In this document: piece after piece, positions 11,656-24,029 of the stretch
Layout: the number at the start of each line of letters is the position of its first letter
How positions within the stretch are numbered: position 1 is the stretch's first letter
Notes under the pieces: model-generated
What the model was told of the DNA's origin: nothing
Database searches by the model: none
The model's input: the letters and a program-made list of their open reading frames with translations, nothing else
Source of the DNA: Chiridota heheva
Lineage: Eukaryota > Echinodermata > Holothuroidea > Apodida > Chiridotidae
Assembly (NCBI GenBank): GCA_020152595.1
Contig: JAIGNY010001477.1
Span: 538,501-602,500 of the forward strand
DNA: 64,000 bases
Reading direction: 5' to 3'
Position numbers and translations under genes: made by a program

Positions 11656-11915
11656 TATATACCGGCTTTCATGGTGCTAAGTGGATAAGAGTACTTGACT
11701 CTCCTGGATGGGACACAAGTCCATCGCAGGTTAACTCCCCAGCCGAAACTGGTACTCATTTGCGGCTTGATGAACTACAGCAAATGGGATCAAGTGTCTT
11801 GCCCAAGGACACAGCACAGCACCCTGGCTGAGGTGCAATCCCGGTACCTTTGAGTACGAGTAACGTGACTGATGCCTCAACCACTGTGCAACTACACTCC
11901 CCCATATGTGAAATG
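11656..11915 (-). mobile_element. tRNA-type SINE
   Basis: On the minus strand the sequence starts near 11910 with GTGTAGTTGCACAGTGGTTG and AGGCATCAGTCACG, then GGTACCGGGATTGCACC. These resemble the Pol III A and B boxes of a tRNA-derived head. The body carries TGTCCTTGGGCAAGACACTT and later GCGATGGACTTGTGTCCCATCC, sequence types widespread in SINEs of marine animals. Length is about 250 bp. The open frame on this strand is a passenger, not a gene. Confidence 0.75.
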
Positions 11916-12440
11916 AACGAATCATTTTTCCACTGTACCTATCAGACCAACAGACACAATCTTTATGCTCAAAGCCACAGTACAGTACTGTGTACTCAAG
12001 TCATCCGATTTCCTGAATTAGGAATCACATGTGAAAGGATCATTAGCGCTGTATGACAAGTGTTGGTGAATAGAATAACAAAGTACTATAATGTATTATG
12101 CACAGTGTGTACAGTTTACAAGTTGTGTTTTGCTTTGAATAATGCACTGTAGGTTTTATGGTGATTTAAGTAAATACGTTGTCCAGATTGTTGATAATAA
12201 TGACAAAAACCATTTTTATGAGGTCCATGGCCCTGATTATCTAACTATATCAACAAATGTGTGGAAGGTCAGCGATGGGTGATGACCTTGAGGACTGATC
12301 AAAATGGCTGGCTGGATAATGTTTGCATTGGGACAAAAATAGTGTTTGGTATCTATTAAAGTATATCATTGGAGGACAAGTAAGATACTAAAAATACTGT
12401 ATAATTTCATGACAATTATGTATTGAAAGATGGAAATTGT
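11916..12440. other. No gene seen
   Basis: AT-rich DNA with no convincing frame. A TACAGTAC-rich patch lies near 11975-12000. Confidence 0.55.
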
Positions 12441-12830
12441 TTTTAAAGGAATTTTTCCATGAATTTCTTTTTCATATATGATAGAGGACTATTAGATCAA
12501 CAAATTGATGTGAAGCCCATGTTTGATATCTAATCTCGTTTAGGAGTTACTGCTCTTTTAAGTTTTCACACATTGCAAAGTGACCGTTTAGTGTTAAATG
12601 TGTCAAAAAGTGTAAAATTGCAGATCCTAGATAATTCTTAATGTTTTTCTATAAAATGATTTTTCATTTTTTTTTTTATTTAGATTGTAAGATACATGTG
12701 CAGATGGGCAAAGCATTTTTTTTACAGTGCATGTTTTACCCATCTCAATAAATAAACAAAAAATGCTTCCAGTAATTTAGGAAAGGCAATTAATTTTTAA
12801 AGAAAAACAAACATCGCACTGTACTAAGCA
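12441..12830 (+). repeat. Fragment of MITE family E (AAAGGAAT ends)
   Basis: The left end TTTTTAAAGGAATTTTTCCATG with ATATATGATAGAGGACTATTA matches the terminal arm of family E (40350-41475). The block at 12700-12800, CAGATGGGCAAAGCA followed by GTGCATGTTTTACCCATCTC, matches 41135-41185. No protein is encoded. Confidence 0.55.
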
Positions 12831-12834
12831 CCCA

Positions 12835-13945
12835 CTGTTTTGCACTGGTTGGTTTCCAAAACCAAGATATCAGGAAAATTTTGAGTTTTTACCCGTAATG
12901 TAAACAAGCTTTGAACATTAAGTGCATTACAGTAACTATAACTGCAGTGTACTGCACTGTTATATGATAGCTGCTAACAATGTTTGTATCACAGTATTTT
13001 CTGTATATAATGTTGAAAATGATAACAGGGACATTGATCAAAAAAAAGTATTAATAAACTTTAGAGTTGTTTGTGTATAAAGTGATTTTATATGCCCCAT
13101 TTGCCCCTCAAATAATGCAGATTTTATCCCTTTGTCAGTCTAGGTCCAAAGAGGTCCTGATTTTCCAGGGCAGTCACGTAAAAAAAGTTGTGAAAAAGGC
13201 CATGTCGACAGGCCATCTATATGCCCTTATTTGCTGACGATTTCTGATTTATAGTGATGATTTCAATTTTCTTTCATATAAAAAGAAAAGTAATTTGTCG
13301 GATAGTTGTAAAACTGATAAATTAAGCCTCTAAATACATCATCTTATGGTGTAATGCTAGCCATTGTATACTTGATCAGTGATCAGTACAGTTGTTGCTG
13401 ATTTGTATATAATGTATGGCGGGATAATCTTACAGTTCAGATCCCACCCACTTGATATTCAACATTTCTTTGAAACATTAACCATAGCCAGGCAGTGGCT
13501 TCTATTTAAAAAAAAATAAAAAATAGTTTAACCCAAAAAATCCTCATAAATCATGCATACCTCTGTTATTTTTTAAGTTCAATAATCATTCTTGCTATGC
13601 TTTTACTTTACATAGGCCCCGTTTGTGCATCGCTGTGGCATTTTCTATTATAATTAAGCCACCAAAGGTTCCCGCCCTATAGCCTTATATGGTTGTATTT
13701 GCCTTCTTCAATGCGCTATAAAACTGCATGAATTACAGGAGTGTTATAAGGCAGAAAAGAAAATGCTTGTAATGAAAAGTAGTGTCCCACTCTCCACTAA
13801 AATCATATTTTTTTCATCAAAATGAAAAATAAATAAATAATAGTGTATCACATCCAATCTCTGTATGGATAATATGATACGTGATTTGAATACATTGTAT
13901 TGCGTACTTAAACCTGACCTTGTTTCAGCAAGGAGCTATGAAAAC
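12835..13945 (+). repeat. Dispersed repeat C, copy 1
   Basis: The same sequence occurs in reverse orientation at 59915-60985. Shared blocks include CAGTCACGTAAAAAAAGTTG, GTCGACAGGCCA, the CCATTTGCCCCTCAAAT block, TAGTGTCCCACTC and CAAGGAGCTATGAAAAC. About 1.1 kb is shared. No transposase or RT frame is visible, so it is a non-autonomous element or an eroded transposon of unknown class. Confidence 0.7.
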
Positions 13946-15559
13946 AACACATGCCACGCACCCAAGCAAAAGCAATTCTTTAGCACTCTGCAGAAAAGTT
14001 CAACATTGATTTAAAACATTTAACAATGATAAACAATATTTTTGGTCACTCAGAATCTTATAAAACAGCAAAACACATTTGTAGTTGAACATTCTGTTTG
14101 TTCTTTTAACTTGTGAAACGATATACAGAGCGGAATGCAGAGATATTATTATTAATTTATGCATACATGTACCAACATGCTATCACCTAACGGTCTGCAA
14201 AAAACATATATAAACTCGCTCTACTTCAAACCAATAAACTCATTTCAGGCAGGCACGTAGCCAGAAATTTTAAGGGAAGGGGGGGGAGGGGGAACAGCTG
14301 ACTTTTATGAAAAATAATTTCCACCTGAGTGAACTATATATAAAGCGAAAAAACTCAGAAGCATAACTGTTACAATGATTCTAAAAAACTTCCCCCCAAA
14401 AATTCAGCAAGGGCTACCCCCTTGAACCTGACTCATTTGAGCTTGTACTCCAAGCGAATAAACACCTGGTAAATGGGTCAATTACATACAAGACTGGATT
14501 GGAACAGAAGATTCCATCGCTCGTAGGCTACTACTATGAGTAAATGTAATTACAGGAGAACTGACAAACTTTTTCAAACAAAATGCATGAAATCTTTCAT
14601 TCTTTTTAAATCTGAACAATTTTGACTGGGACTGTTCTTAAAAGGTTTATTATACACATGAAAATGAGATGAAGGGGAATGAATACATACTTTTTGAGGG
14701 AATGAATGGTTGTTTTCACTTGCGACCTCATTGTGTAATGTGAATCATACCAGCTTGGTTTGATTCACAAACCAAGCTGGTGATAGCATAGGGATAACTT
14801 GTCTTCGTTTACAGTGCATTAATGTTATTCCATAACGATCATGCAACTAATTCACCCTTTAAATCCTTGCTACAGCTATTTATAGGGACGGTTTTTCCCT
14901 GGCATAAGCTGCTAAATTCAAACTAAATAAAACTTTCGAAAATGATACGACAACCCTTAAAAACTTATTTATTCATTAATCATGTTACTATGACAATACA
15001 TGAATCTAGGGTCATTCATGCAAAGTTTTATTTGTATCCAGGGGCCCTTATACACATTGAATAATGTGTTATAATTTGTACTAGCCTTATACAGTACATG
15101 CATTTGGGCAGTCAGTATAGTAGGGTGTGAATTCGTAACTGGTCTCGTAATACTTGGCTTGCGATTTGCGATATATTTGTCGGGATTTATAATGGATTCT
15201 CAAGTATTTTAAAAACAAACGACTCTGGAGAGAATTGACATGACTTCAAATAAAGGGATTATAAAGGAATGAAGGTAAATTTGTTGTGGTGGGGGAAATA
15301 TTAGTCCGGAAAGAAGACGCAAATGCATAGCATCATTGAACCTGTTATTACAGGTATATTATGACTATTTATTCCAAACATTCTCAATCGTATTTATTGA
15401 TTGAATCTGCATAAATGTCACATATTTTCACAAATATATTAAAAGATTATACAAAAAACATGTTGACACAAAACAGGAACTTTCTTTTCATTTAATTAAA
15501 ACAGATTTTTACTTTATTTTGACTACTTTTTGTAGTGACTTGGTTATTTTGGTACTTCC
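13946..15559. other. No gene seen
   Basis: AT-rich DNA. It contains a short G-rich tract (14275-14295) next to GTAGCCAGAAATTT, a motif also present as the end of an inverted-repeat element at 61780-62174, and the hairpin at 14749-14781. No coding frame is recognisable. Confidence 0.55.
14749..14781. repeat. Perfect 13-bp hairpin
   Basis: ACCAGCTTGGTTT, a 7-base spacer GATTCAC, then AAACCAAGCTGGT form a perfect inverted repeat. TGAATCA just outside and TGATTCA inside offer an alternative pairing. It does not lie at the end of any recognised gene. Confidence 0.75.
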
Positions 15560-15838
15560 TGTTTTGGATAAAATATGAATCAGACCAAAACCGCAGTTTT
15601 GCGAAATGGTTTTAGTTACATAAGCAGTAGACCGTGCAAGCTTACACTGCACACTGCAAGGTCATGTTTCAACACAATGGTGAGATACTGTATTTAGATG
15701 CAATAACTCCTAAACTTAAATAAGCTGCATGTATCAACAAACTTTTTGACCAATTTGTTTCTTTTGTAGCCCTCTATTTTATATACATGAAGATGAAAAT
15801 TAATGGGAATATTCCTTTAAGATTTTATTTTTTATTTA
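15560..15838 (+). repeat. MITE family E arm
   Basis: GCAAGGTCATGTTTCAACAC, a TTTGTTTCTTTTGTAG-CCTCTATT block and the end GGGAATATTCCTTTAA parallel the right arm of the copy at 41240-41475. Confidence 0.55.
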
Positions 15839-16110
15839 CCACATTTAAAGGATTAGTTTAGGGGTCAATCAAGTCCATCTTTTAAAGGATTAGTTCAGGG
15901 GTCAAGCAAGTCCATCTTTTAAAGGATTAGTTTAGGGGTCAAGCAAGTCCATCTTTTAAAGAATTAGTTCAGGGGTCAAGCAAGTTCATCTTTTAAAGGA
16001 TTAGTTAAGGGGTCAAGCATGTCCCATTTTTTAAAAGATTACTTCAGGGATCAGCAAGTCCTTTTTTTAAAGGATAAGTTGGTCAAGCAAGTCTATCTTT
16101 TATGAATGAA
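15839..16110 (+). repeat. 37-bp tandem repeat, about 7 units
   Basis: The unit AAAGGATTAGTTTAGGGGTC + AAGCAAGTCCATCTTTT is repeated head to tail with a few substitutions. The unit is the terminal part of MITE family K (AGGATTAG...TCAAGCA-GTCCATC), so the array is an amplified transposon end lying directly at the left end of the family K copy that follows. Confidence 0.85.
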
Positions 16111-17130
16111 GACTTCAAAAGAAACAAAATGGTGCAGGAATCATTTAAAAATCTTATTCTGTTTAGCAGATATCCAAGTTTAAAGTTTGATATCATTTGT
16201 GTAGAAACGACTGAAATCAGACTAGTTGTGATGTCATAGCCTTAAATTCCTCAAAGTCTTTTTTATGTATTCTATCATATTTTGTCCTGTGATTTTGTGG
16301 CTTCAACCATTAGATACATGTATGTCAGGAAAGTAGCGAAACAGAATCTTGTAAGGATAATATAATTAACCAACTGACTGCCTGAAGGAAGTTGGAGGTT
16401 AAAAAATTGGAAAAGGAAAAGTATTAATATATTTTCTTTGAAATACATTAACAATTGTGACAAACATCCATAGTAGACTTTCTATACCAATCATTTCTGC
16501 ACAGATAAGACTTATCCAAGCTTTAAACTTACTTACTTTATTGGAATAAGAAGTTTGATATCATTTGTGTAGAAATGTCTAAAATCAGACTAGTTGTGAT
16601 GTCATAGCGTTAGATTCCTCAAAGCCTTGATTTATTCTATCATATTTTGTCCTGTGATTTTGTGGCTTAAAAACCATTAGATACATGTATGTCTGGGAAG
16701 TAGCAAAACAGAATCTTGTAAGGATAATATAATTAACTACCTGACTACCTGAAGGAAGTTGGAGGTTAAAAAAATTGGAAAAGGAAAAATATAAATATAT
16801 TTTCTTTAAAATACATTAACAATTGTTAAGAATGTGAGGATAAGGCCACCAACCTTTCATAGTAGACTATACCAATCATTTCTGTACAGATAAGACTTAT
16901 CTTAGCTTTAAACTTACTCTCCTCACCGGAATAAGAAAAGTCCTTTTTCATATAAGATGAACACGCAGGACCACTGCACTAACCCTTTAATATCTCCTTA
17001 ATGGAATAATATTTTGAACGGTGTCTTTACCATTTTGTTTCTTTTAAAGTCCTCTTTCTTATAAGATGAACATGCTGGATCACTGAACTAACCCTTTAAT
17101 ATCTCCCTAAGGAAATAAGATTTTTGAATG
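16083..17130 (+). mobile_element. MITE family K, composite copy with duplicated core
   Basis: The left arm (TCAAGCAAGTC...AAAAGAAACAAAATGG...AATCTTATTCTGTT) leads to a core with AAATCAGACTAGTTGTGATG, TTTTGTCCTGTGATTTTGTGG and ACATTAACAATTGT. The core then repeats as a direct copy from about 16549 to 16930 at high identity. Inverted right arms (CCATTTTGTTTCTTTTAAAG, ATAAGATGAACATGC, CTAACCCTTTAA) close it twice. No transposase is present. Related complete copies are at 43093-43671 and 63083-63595. Confidence 0.65.
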
Positions 17131-17989
17131 CTACATTACTTTGATTTATTTGAAATGAAAAAGAGAATTGAAAAAAGCCTAAAAATGTTATTATAGGCAA
17201 ATCATCAATCACATTTTCAAGGAAAGGGATTTGGAATTAGACAAAAGTTTAAGTAATTGACACCCTTTCATGACCTCATTTTTTAGGTCAAAGATCATGG
17301 TGGTACATGTTTCCTATTTCTTCAATTGATATTTCTTTTCAAACATTTTGGTATTTCCCAAAAGATCTTTTTTATCAACAAATTTTGTGATTGAAAAACA
17401 TGATGGATTCACAGGAGGGCATGAGTTCACATTGATGGGGGTATAAAGAGTTGAAAGGGTTGCCGAGAATTTATTGGCATCGGTAATTGGTGGTCGGTAA
17501 CGAATATAGCGACAAAATATTGGCAAGGTGGATGCCCTGCTGTGTTATGATACATGCTTGTAGGGCATCCATAGATTTGTTAGATTAGGAAGGTAGTGTT
17601 GTTGTATTTAACAGTTGCGTGTAAGTGTTCAAGTCATTGTGCAGACATTGTACAGTAGGTAATCAGGTGACATTGGAAGTCATTAAATGATAATTATAGC
17701 TTGTTGGCAAACATGGGATCTATGATCGTTTAGCGCAAATTCGCGGTAGAATGGAGTGAATTTAATGAGTGACATGTAGACAATAAAATCAAATAAACAC
17801 TTACTAGTTTACACTACTGAGTTTTTGCTCGATTTAAAACGGATTTTTTTCAAGGAATTTGTGGACAAAGATTTCATATATTCTTCATCGTCACAAAGAT
17901 GAAGAATTTGTTTCTTGGCAGTGGTGCTTTTAACTGTGATGATAGTTTTAATTTGATGCGTAAGATCCAGTTTTAATCTTCAAGTTTAG
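17131..17989. other. No gene seen
   Basis: AT-rich DNA without recognisable frames or repeats. Confidence 0.55.
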
Positions 17990-18405
17990 ATTATTTTTTG
18001 TTGGAAAGAAAAGTTCATGATAAATGAGTTTAAAATCTTCATACAGTAGTTGTGAGTTTTAAGTTTGAAGTTAAGTGAAAATTTGTTAAAGAGAAAATTT
18101 CATTTTAAGAGTTTGATATTTGATACATTAGTTCTGGGAGTTTTGATGTTGAAGTTGAGATAAATTTTTATTGGAGAGAAAATTTCAATGTAAAGGAGTT
18201 TGAAATCTTCAAAGTTGGGAACTTGGGAGTTTTGATTTTTATGATCAAATGAATTTTTGTTTGGAGAGAAATTTTCCTTGTAAAGGAGTTTCAACATAGT
18301 TTAAAATCTTTGTAGTTGGGAGTTTAACTTTGAAGTGAAGATAAGGTTTTGTTGGAGAGAAAATTTAAAAAGTTTTATATCTTTGTAGGTGGAAGTTGTG
18401 ACTTT
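17990..18405 (+). repeat. Divergent ~85-bp tandem repeat, about 5 units
   Basis: Blocks of GGAGAGAAAATTTC/GGAAAGAAAAGTTC, AAAGGAGTTT, AAATCTTC and GTTGGGAGTTTTGA recur at about 18010, 18091, 18173, 18259 and 18353. Unit length drifts between about 80 and 95 bp. Confidence 0.7.
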
Positions 18406-18654
18406 TTTCAACAAAGGAGCCAAATTCTTTTGTGATTCCACTCATCTGTAAAATTAAGTTTCTTTATCAGTGGCATATTCAGCTTTCGGTGCCAGGGGGG
18501 CAAACAGTAATTAGTGAAAAAAAGGCTGTACAGTATATCAAGTCGGGTATAGGAAGCTGAGGGGAGGCAAAAAAACTGCCCCTGGTGAGATTTCACCTTC
18601 CCGGGCATGCTTTCTCCTTGGGAAGTAAAATTTAACATAAAATTGAAAAAAATG

Positions 18655-18800
18655 AAGGTAAATTTTGGTCAAATTATTGGAAATTTTGGTCAAATTATTG
18701 GAAATTTTGTCAAATTAATATAAATTTCATGTAAAATTATTAGTAATTTTGGTAAAATTATTGAAATTTTGAAATTTTGAAAGATTATTGGAAATTTTGG
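18655..18800 (+). repeat. 21-bp AT-rich tandem repeat
   Basis: AAATTTTGGTCAAATTATTGG and degenerate variants recur about six times. Confidence 0.75.
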
Positions 18801-19535
18801 TAAAATTTGGCAACATTTCAATTGAAGAAAATTTCCCAAACATAAAAAAAAAAGCCCGAAAATGAAAGAGTGATGAAAATTAAAGAAATTTGGGTGATGT
18901 TTAACCCTATATGATCTTTTTTTACAATTAATTTCCTGAATATGTACTATAGCATATTGTATACTGGTATATCCCGCTACATTTCATTAACGGAATTTCA
19001 AAGTTGCCCCCCTGACTCCCCCCACTGAATATGCCATTGTTCTTGATTCAATATCATGAGGAAGTGTATGCCTGAATGAAATTGATGAAGAATGTTACTG
19101 ATTTTGTACTTGGAATTGTCTTGTTTTTATAGTAGACTTTGCAGCAGTGTGGAATGTTGTTCTAAATGTTATTCTGAATGCCAATGTTCAATTTCCAGAG
19201 TGCAGGGGACTGTATTAACAGTTTTATGATGTTATGGCGATGAAATCTTGCTTTCAGTTTATTTATTGTTGAGAAATGATCACAGTGTCTGTTTTCATTT
19301 GGAGCAAGGAAAGCAAACTTCTTGGCACAATTACAGGGTGCTTTTAAAGTTATGGCTGAAAAGTTTTAAGTCTGTAACAGTAGTGAGTCTTTTTCTTGTA
19401 ATTTTCAATTTGTGTACAATTGACAGTAACATCTCTCAGTGCTGTATATACTCCGTAAAGCATGACACTTTGAAAGGGTAACAGGAAATATTGTTCAAAA
19501 TTAAGAGTTTAATTTTTTGATAAATTATGTGGGTT
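18801..19535. other. No gene seen
   Basis: AT-rich DNA. The 77-codon frame at 19248-19481 has no recognisable motif and ordinary AT-driven composition. Confidence 0.55.
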
Positions 19536-19810
19536 TAAATACCAGTTGAAAGCAATGGTCCAAATACCAGTTGAAAGCAATGATCCAAATACCAGTTGCA
19601 AGCAATGATCCAAATACCAGTTGAAAGCAATGGTCCAAATACCAGTTGAAAGCAATGGTCCAAATACCAGTTGGAAGCAATGATCCAAATACCAGTTGAA
19701 AGCAATGATCCAAATACCAGTTGAAAGCAATGATCCAAATACCAGTTGAAAGCAATGATCCAAATACCAGTTGAAAGCTACGGTCCTAATACCAGTTGAA
19801 AGCATTGGTC
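19536..19810 (+). repeat. 25-bp minisatellite, 11 units
   Basis: The unit AAATACCAGTTGAAAGCAAT + GATCC repeats 11 times with almost no change apart from GATCC/GGTCC alternation and isolated substitutions. Minus-strand frames through it (98 codons and shorter) are shadows of the repeat. Confidence 0.93.
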
Positions 19811-21026
19811 ATTTTGGCGTGGTTTTAAAAGTGGAGTGATGATCGTTATTTAGTCGGCACTGTACTGTATGTTCAATTTACAGCTTGGAATATTGCGATG
19901 AATAATCCCTCACATTGTCAACTGACCAGTATTATACCATTTTTCTGCAAGACCATGCATAGAGTTTGCCTTTTCACTCTAAAATGTTGCTTTTGGAGTT
20001 TAGCAATATAATAAATGTTATATTTTACAGTTCCTTGAGCACTAATGAACATTGTAACTGTCACCAAATTTTAGGCCAAAGATGTTGTTTTTATCTCACA
20101 TGTTTTTCTCACTGACGAAATAGGACGTACCTTGTACAATTCTCATATACTGATCCATAGCTACAGACGCATAGTTTTTAGTTTTTCAGGAAACTAAAAA
20201 GTAATTTTGGAGAACAATTTTAGCAAGTTTCTAAGATTTTTGTTGGAATGGAATTGTTCTGGCTTTTAGCTACAGTACAAGAAACAGGAACTGTACATGC
20301 CTCAAAAGTAGGCCATATTTTTATACTTAATTACGAAGCACATGTTCTATAACCATGAACTGTTGTCTTCCGTCAACGAGCCCCTTGCAGAGCCCCAAGG
20401 GATTCACCGGATTTCTGCAGAGCTACCATGTTTATACAGGTGATATGTTAAGTTATTGCACTGGGCATTGGTGCGTCGTGGTAGTGGCGCTACGTGTTGT
20501 GGTATTACGTAAATGCGTGTTCTACAAGGTTGAAGGGAGACAGGGCCTCCCGTCGGCAAGTGTAGTGAAGGATGTGTTTCCGTAGAAAATGGATGTGATA
20601 TGATGTGGCTTGGATGTAAATATTAAAAATAGGGAATTATGTACAGTAATAACAGTGGATATGAAACCTTGATTAAAAATGCCTTTGATTAGCAGAGACG
20701 ATTTGTACGTAATAGTTTTTAGAGGCATATGCATACTTATTGTTTTAGAGACCATCGTTACCCCAGCTTCTATTAATTGGTTAATGCACTTGAAAACAGT
20801 ACCTACAAACTATTTGAATTGGAATTGTGGAGTACACACAATCCACGTTTCTGAGAATCATAAATTGAATCACGTAAATCATTTTCATCGGTCCAAAGGT
20901 GGTGAAAATTAGATTGTTTTCGATGGAGAGCTCAGCTATAATTACATATCTATAGCATTTAAAGAAGTGACAACATTTTGAAAGATTAATATGAATATTT
21001 TAGAGTTCAATCAAATTTTCATTCTC
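19811..21026. other. No gene seen
   Basis: Mixed unique-looking DNA. Frames at 20355-20585 and 20679-20912 carry no recognisable domain, and I see no splice-consistent exon. Confidence 0.5.
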
Positions 21027-21380
21027 GAGGTTCGGAGTTGACGTACCGTATACGAGCTGGTACGGTTTTGCCAAGTTGGAGGGGAAACTTTATCATAACA
21101 GTCAATGGAATATTTTTTATGAATACTTGTGTCGCCTCAGCCAGTCAGCGAAAATTAATGGTACTCATATATGTTGGAAACTAGTATTTAATACACAACA
21201 TTTGTGAAGAAAAATCAATTCTGTCCAGTATTTGTTGAAAAATGAAAAAAAAAAAGGTTTTTCTCCTATTGACTGCAATAATAACTGACTGTTTGTTTTC
21301 CCCTTTGACTGAAGTTTGAGATCGTCAAAAAAGCATTGTTACGTCGCTGTCCACCACAACATTCCCGGATGTCCGACCTC
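21027..21380. mobile_element. MITE family G, copy 1
   Basis: The sequence begins GAGGTTCGGAGTTGACGTACC and ends GGATGTCCGACCTC; ends and subterminal ACGTAC/TTACGTCG blocks are inverted. Nearly the same sequence, also on this strand, is at 31012-31369, sharing TACTTGTGTCGCCTCAGCCA, GTCAGCGAAAA, ATCAATTCTGTCCAG and GATCGTCAAAAAAGCATTG. No protein is encoded. Confidence 0.75.
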
Positions 21381-22488
21381 AAAAATTGTCTGAAGGTGGA
21401 TGCCATTGTGGTTGTTGTACTCTAGATCTACCCTGGAGCAAAATGTGTGTTGTGTATTGGGTTGGGGAGAGGGAATTAATACCCAGTGTGTGTTACTAGA
21501 ATTGATATAGCCACAATACTGTTGCTAAGATTTTTTTTCATTGAAAACTTCTCTAAGTTGCAGATGTCCCATGGCTGCACGGCTGGATGTGTGTGTGTGT
21601 GTGTGGAGGCCAGGGGGCGGGGAAGGGGGCATATACCACAGCAATGTTTGATGAAAACCTAATTACCAGTGCTATTATTTGGGTTCTTGTATCTCTGAGA
21701 GGTGTCCCTTCCTACTTTACACTCTTGCTGTATTCTTGCATGACAACCAGGGACTCTCAAAAATAATTCACTAATATACAAAAGTTTAGTACTGCTTTAA
21801 GTAAAGTTTGGTAGTACAGTATATCTGTTATTCTGTTCCCACTGAATATTGCCCTTCGTCCTTTAAAACCCCACTCAAATGACAACATGGTAAGCAAAAA
21901 ATGACCTAAAAGGATCTTCAATCATACATACCTGTAGGTGTTGGAAGGGAGATACATGGGTGCCGGAAGGAACTTGGGAAAATGGGTCAGAAAATCAAGT
22001 GAGGGCACTTTTTTTGTCAGTAATTGAAGTGCATTTTTCATTTTCAAGAAGGGGCACTTTTATCAGTTGAAGAAAAAGTGAAGGGGTACGTGTTTCCTGC
22101 TCCCGGTTTTTAACTTTCTACACATGGTTTGACCCATCCCACTTTTTCCAAATGTATACTTTTATATGGTGATGTTTTGTATCTTAGCATAATTTTCCAA
22201 CCTCTGCCCCCCTCGTAATTTTGATATCGTTCCCACTTTCGGTAGGCATCTTCTGCATACAGGTTTGAGATTGGGGAGCCAGGACCAATGTTGGCAATTG
22301 CCCATTGGGCAAATAGGTAAAAGGCCTACTTTTGAAAATTGCTGCTTAGAAAAGTATTGGGGGCCATGTCCCCCTCCCACTATGGCCCTCGGTGTTGGGC
22401 CTGTGGTATTATGACATACTTCTACTTTATGTACTATGTAGGATTTGTGAGTGACTTGATATCTATTTGTTTTCAAGCTTCAAGAATG
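21381..22488. other. No gene seen; short (GT)n
   Basis: A short (GT)n tract is at about 21587-21604 followed by a G-rich stretch. Otherwise there is no recognisable gene or RNA. Confidence 0.55.
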
Positions 22489-23475
22489 ACTTTCAAAAAG
22501 GCACCTCCTGCCCCATTTTGCCCTCAACTTTCAAAAGGGCACCTCCTGCCCAGGTCTGCCCTCAACTTTCAAAAGGGCACCCTCTGCCCAGGTCTGCCCT
22601 CAACTTTCAAAAAAGCACCTCCTGCCCAGGTCTACCCTCAACTTTCAAATGGGCACCTCCTGCCCAGGTCTGCCCTCAATTTTCAAAAAGGCACCTCCTG
22701 CCCAGGTCTGCCCTCAACTTTCAAAAGGGCACCTCCTGCCCCGGTCTACCCTCAACTTCCAAATGGGCACCTCTTGCCCAGGTCTGCCCTCAACTTTCAA
22801 ATGGGCACCTCCTGCCCAGGTCTGCCCTCAACTTTCAAAAGGGCACCCTCTGCCCAGGTCTGCCCTCAACTTTCAAAAAGGCACCTCCTGCCCAGGTCTA
22901 CCCTCAACTTTCAAAAGGGCACCTCCTGCCCCGGTCTACCCTCAACTTCCAAATGGGCACCTCTTGCCCAGGTCTGCCCTCAACTTTCAAAAAAGCACCT
23001 CCTGCCCAGGTCTGCCCTCTAATTCCAAATGGGCAACTCTTGCCCAGGTCTGCCCTCAACTTTCAAATGGGCACCTCTTGCCCAGGTCTGCCCTCAACTT
23101 CCAAATGGGCACCTCTTGCCCAGGTCTGCCCTCAACTTTCAAATGGGCACCTGCCCAGGTCTGCCCTCAACTTCCAAATGGGCACCTCCTGCCCTGGTCT
23201 ACCCTCAACTTCCAAATGGGCACCTCTTGCCCAGGTCTGCCCTCAACTTTCAAATGGGCACCTCCTGCCCAGGTCTGCCCTCAACTTTCAAAAGGGCACC
23301 TCCTGCCCCAGTCTGCCCTTAACTTTTAAATGGGCACCTCCTGTCCTTGTCTGCCCTCAACTTTTAGAAGGGCACCTCCTGCCCCGGTCTGCCCTCAACT
23401 TTCAAAAGGGCACTTTCAAAAGGGCACCTTCTGCCCTGGTCTGCCCTCAACTTTTAAAAGGGCACCTCCTGCCCC
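22489..23475 (+). repeat. 38-bp minisatellite, about 26 units
   Basis: The unit AAAAGGGCACCTCCTGCCCA + GGTCTGCCCTCAACTTTC (38 bp) repeats without spacers and ends in a poly-C tract at 23472-23484. Variation is mostly AAAAGGGC/AAATGGGC and CTCCTGCCC/CTCTTGCCC. Because 38 is not divisible by three and the unit lacks stops in all three forward frames, long frames run through it (the longest is 22467-23648), each cycling through the three readings every 114 bases. GGGCA-CCTCC-TGCCC in each unit can form a small hairpin. I see no evidence that it is translated. Confidence 0.93.
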
Positions 23476-24029
23476 CCCCCCCCTTCATCCCCCTTACTTT
23501 AGATTCTCCTTGCCCCAGTGGTTCTAACGTTGCTGTATGTTTAACACTTTACTGTAACATTCCAGGTCACAAATTCAGGCTTCCAACTGCCATCAAAGTT
23601 TTATCATCCATTTTCCAGAAAGTAACAAACCTTTTTGTAAAAAATTAATGCACTCTCTTTTCAAATATCAAAGTTTATCATGGCTCCGGAAAAAAAAGAA
23701 GATTATATTATACTGCTAAATCGACTGGTTTTGCTTTCCTTCGTAATTATATTATTGAAGCTCTTGTTTCAATCGTAAATAGATACGTGAGATCTCCAAG
23801 AAGTGTAGAATGTCAAGTTTATTGATATGGAGCCACCTTCCCTGTCAGGTTAACTTGAAACTGTTCCTCTTTCTATTGAAATCTGTAGTGGGATTAGTAT
23901 AGCAATAGCGAAAGTTAGACAGGGCATCGATTCTGGCAGATACTGGCATTGATTCCTATGGAGTAAATCAGATTAATCCTATTGTGTCCCGTCTTGAGAT
24001 GAGATCTATTTTTGTTTTTAATGTACATG
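23476..24029. other. No gene seen
   Basis: AT-rich flank of the 38-bp array, with no recognisable gene. Confidence 0.55.

Noticed and set aside
22467-23648. 393-codon open frame as a Pro/Cys-rich protein gene
   Set aside because: It runs through a 38-bp minisatellite with no stops in any forward frame; overlapping long frames exist in the other phases, and there is no non-repeat domain or splice support.
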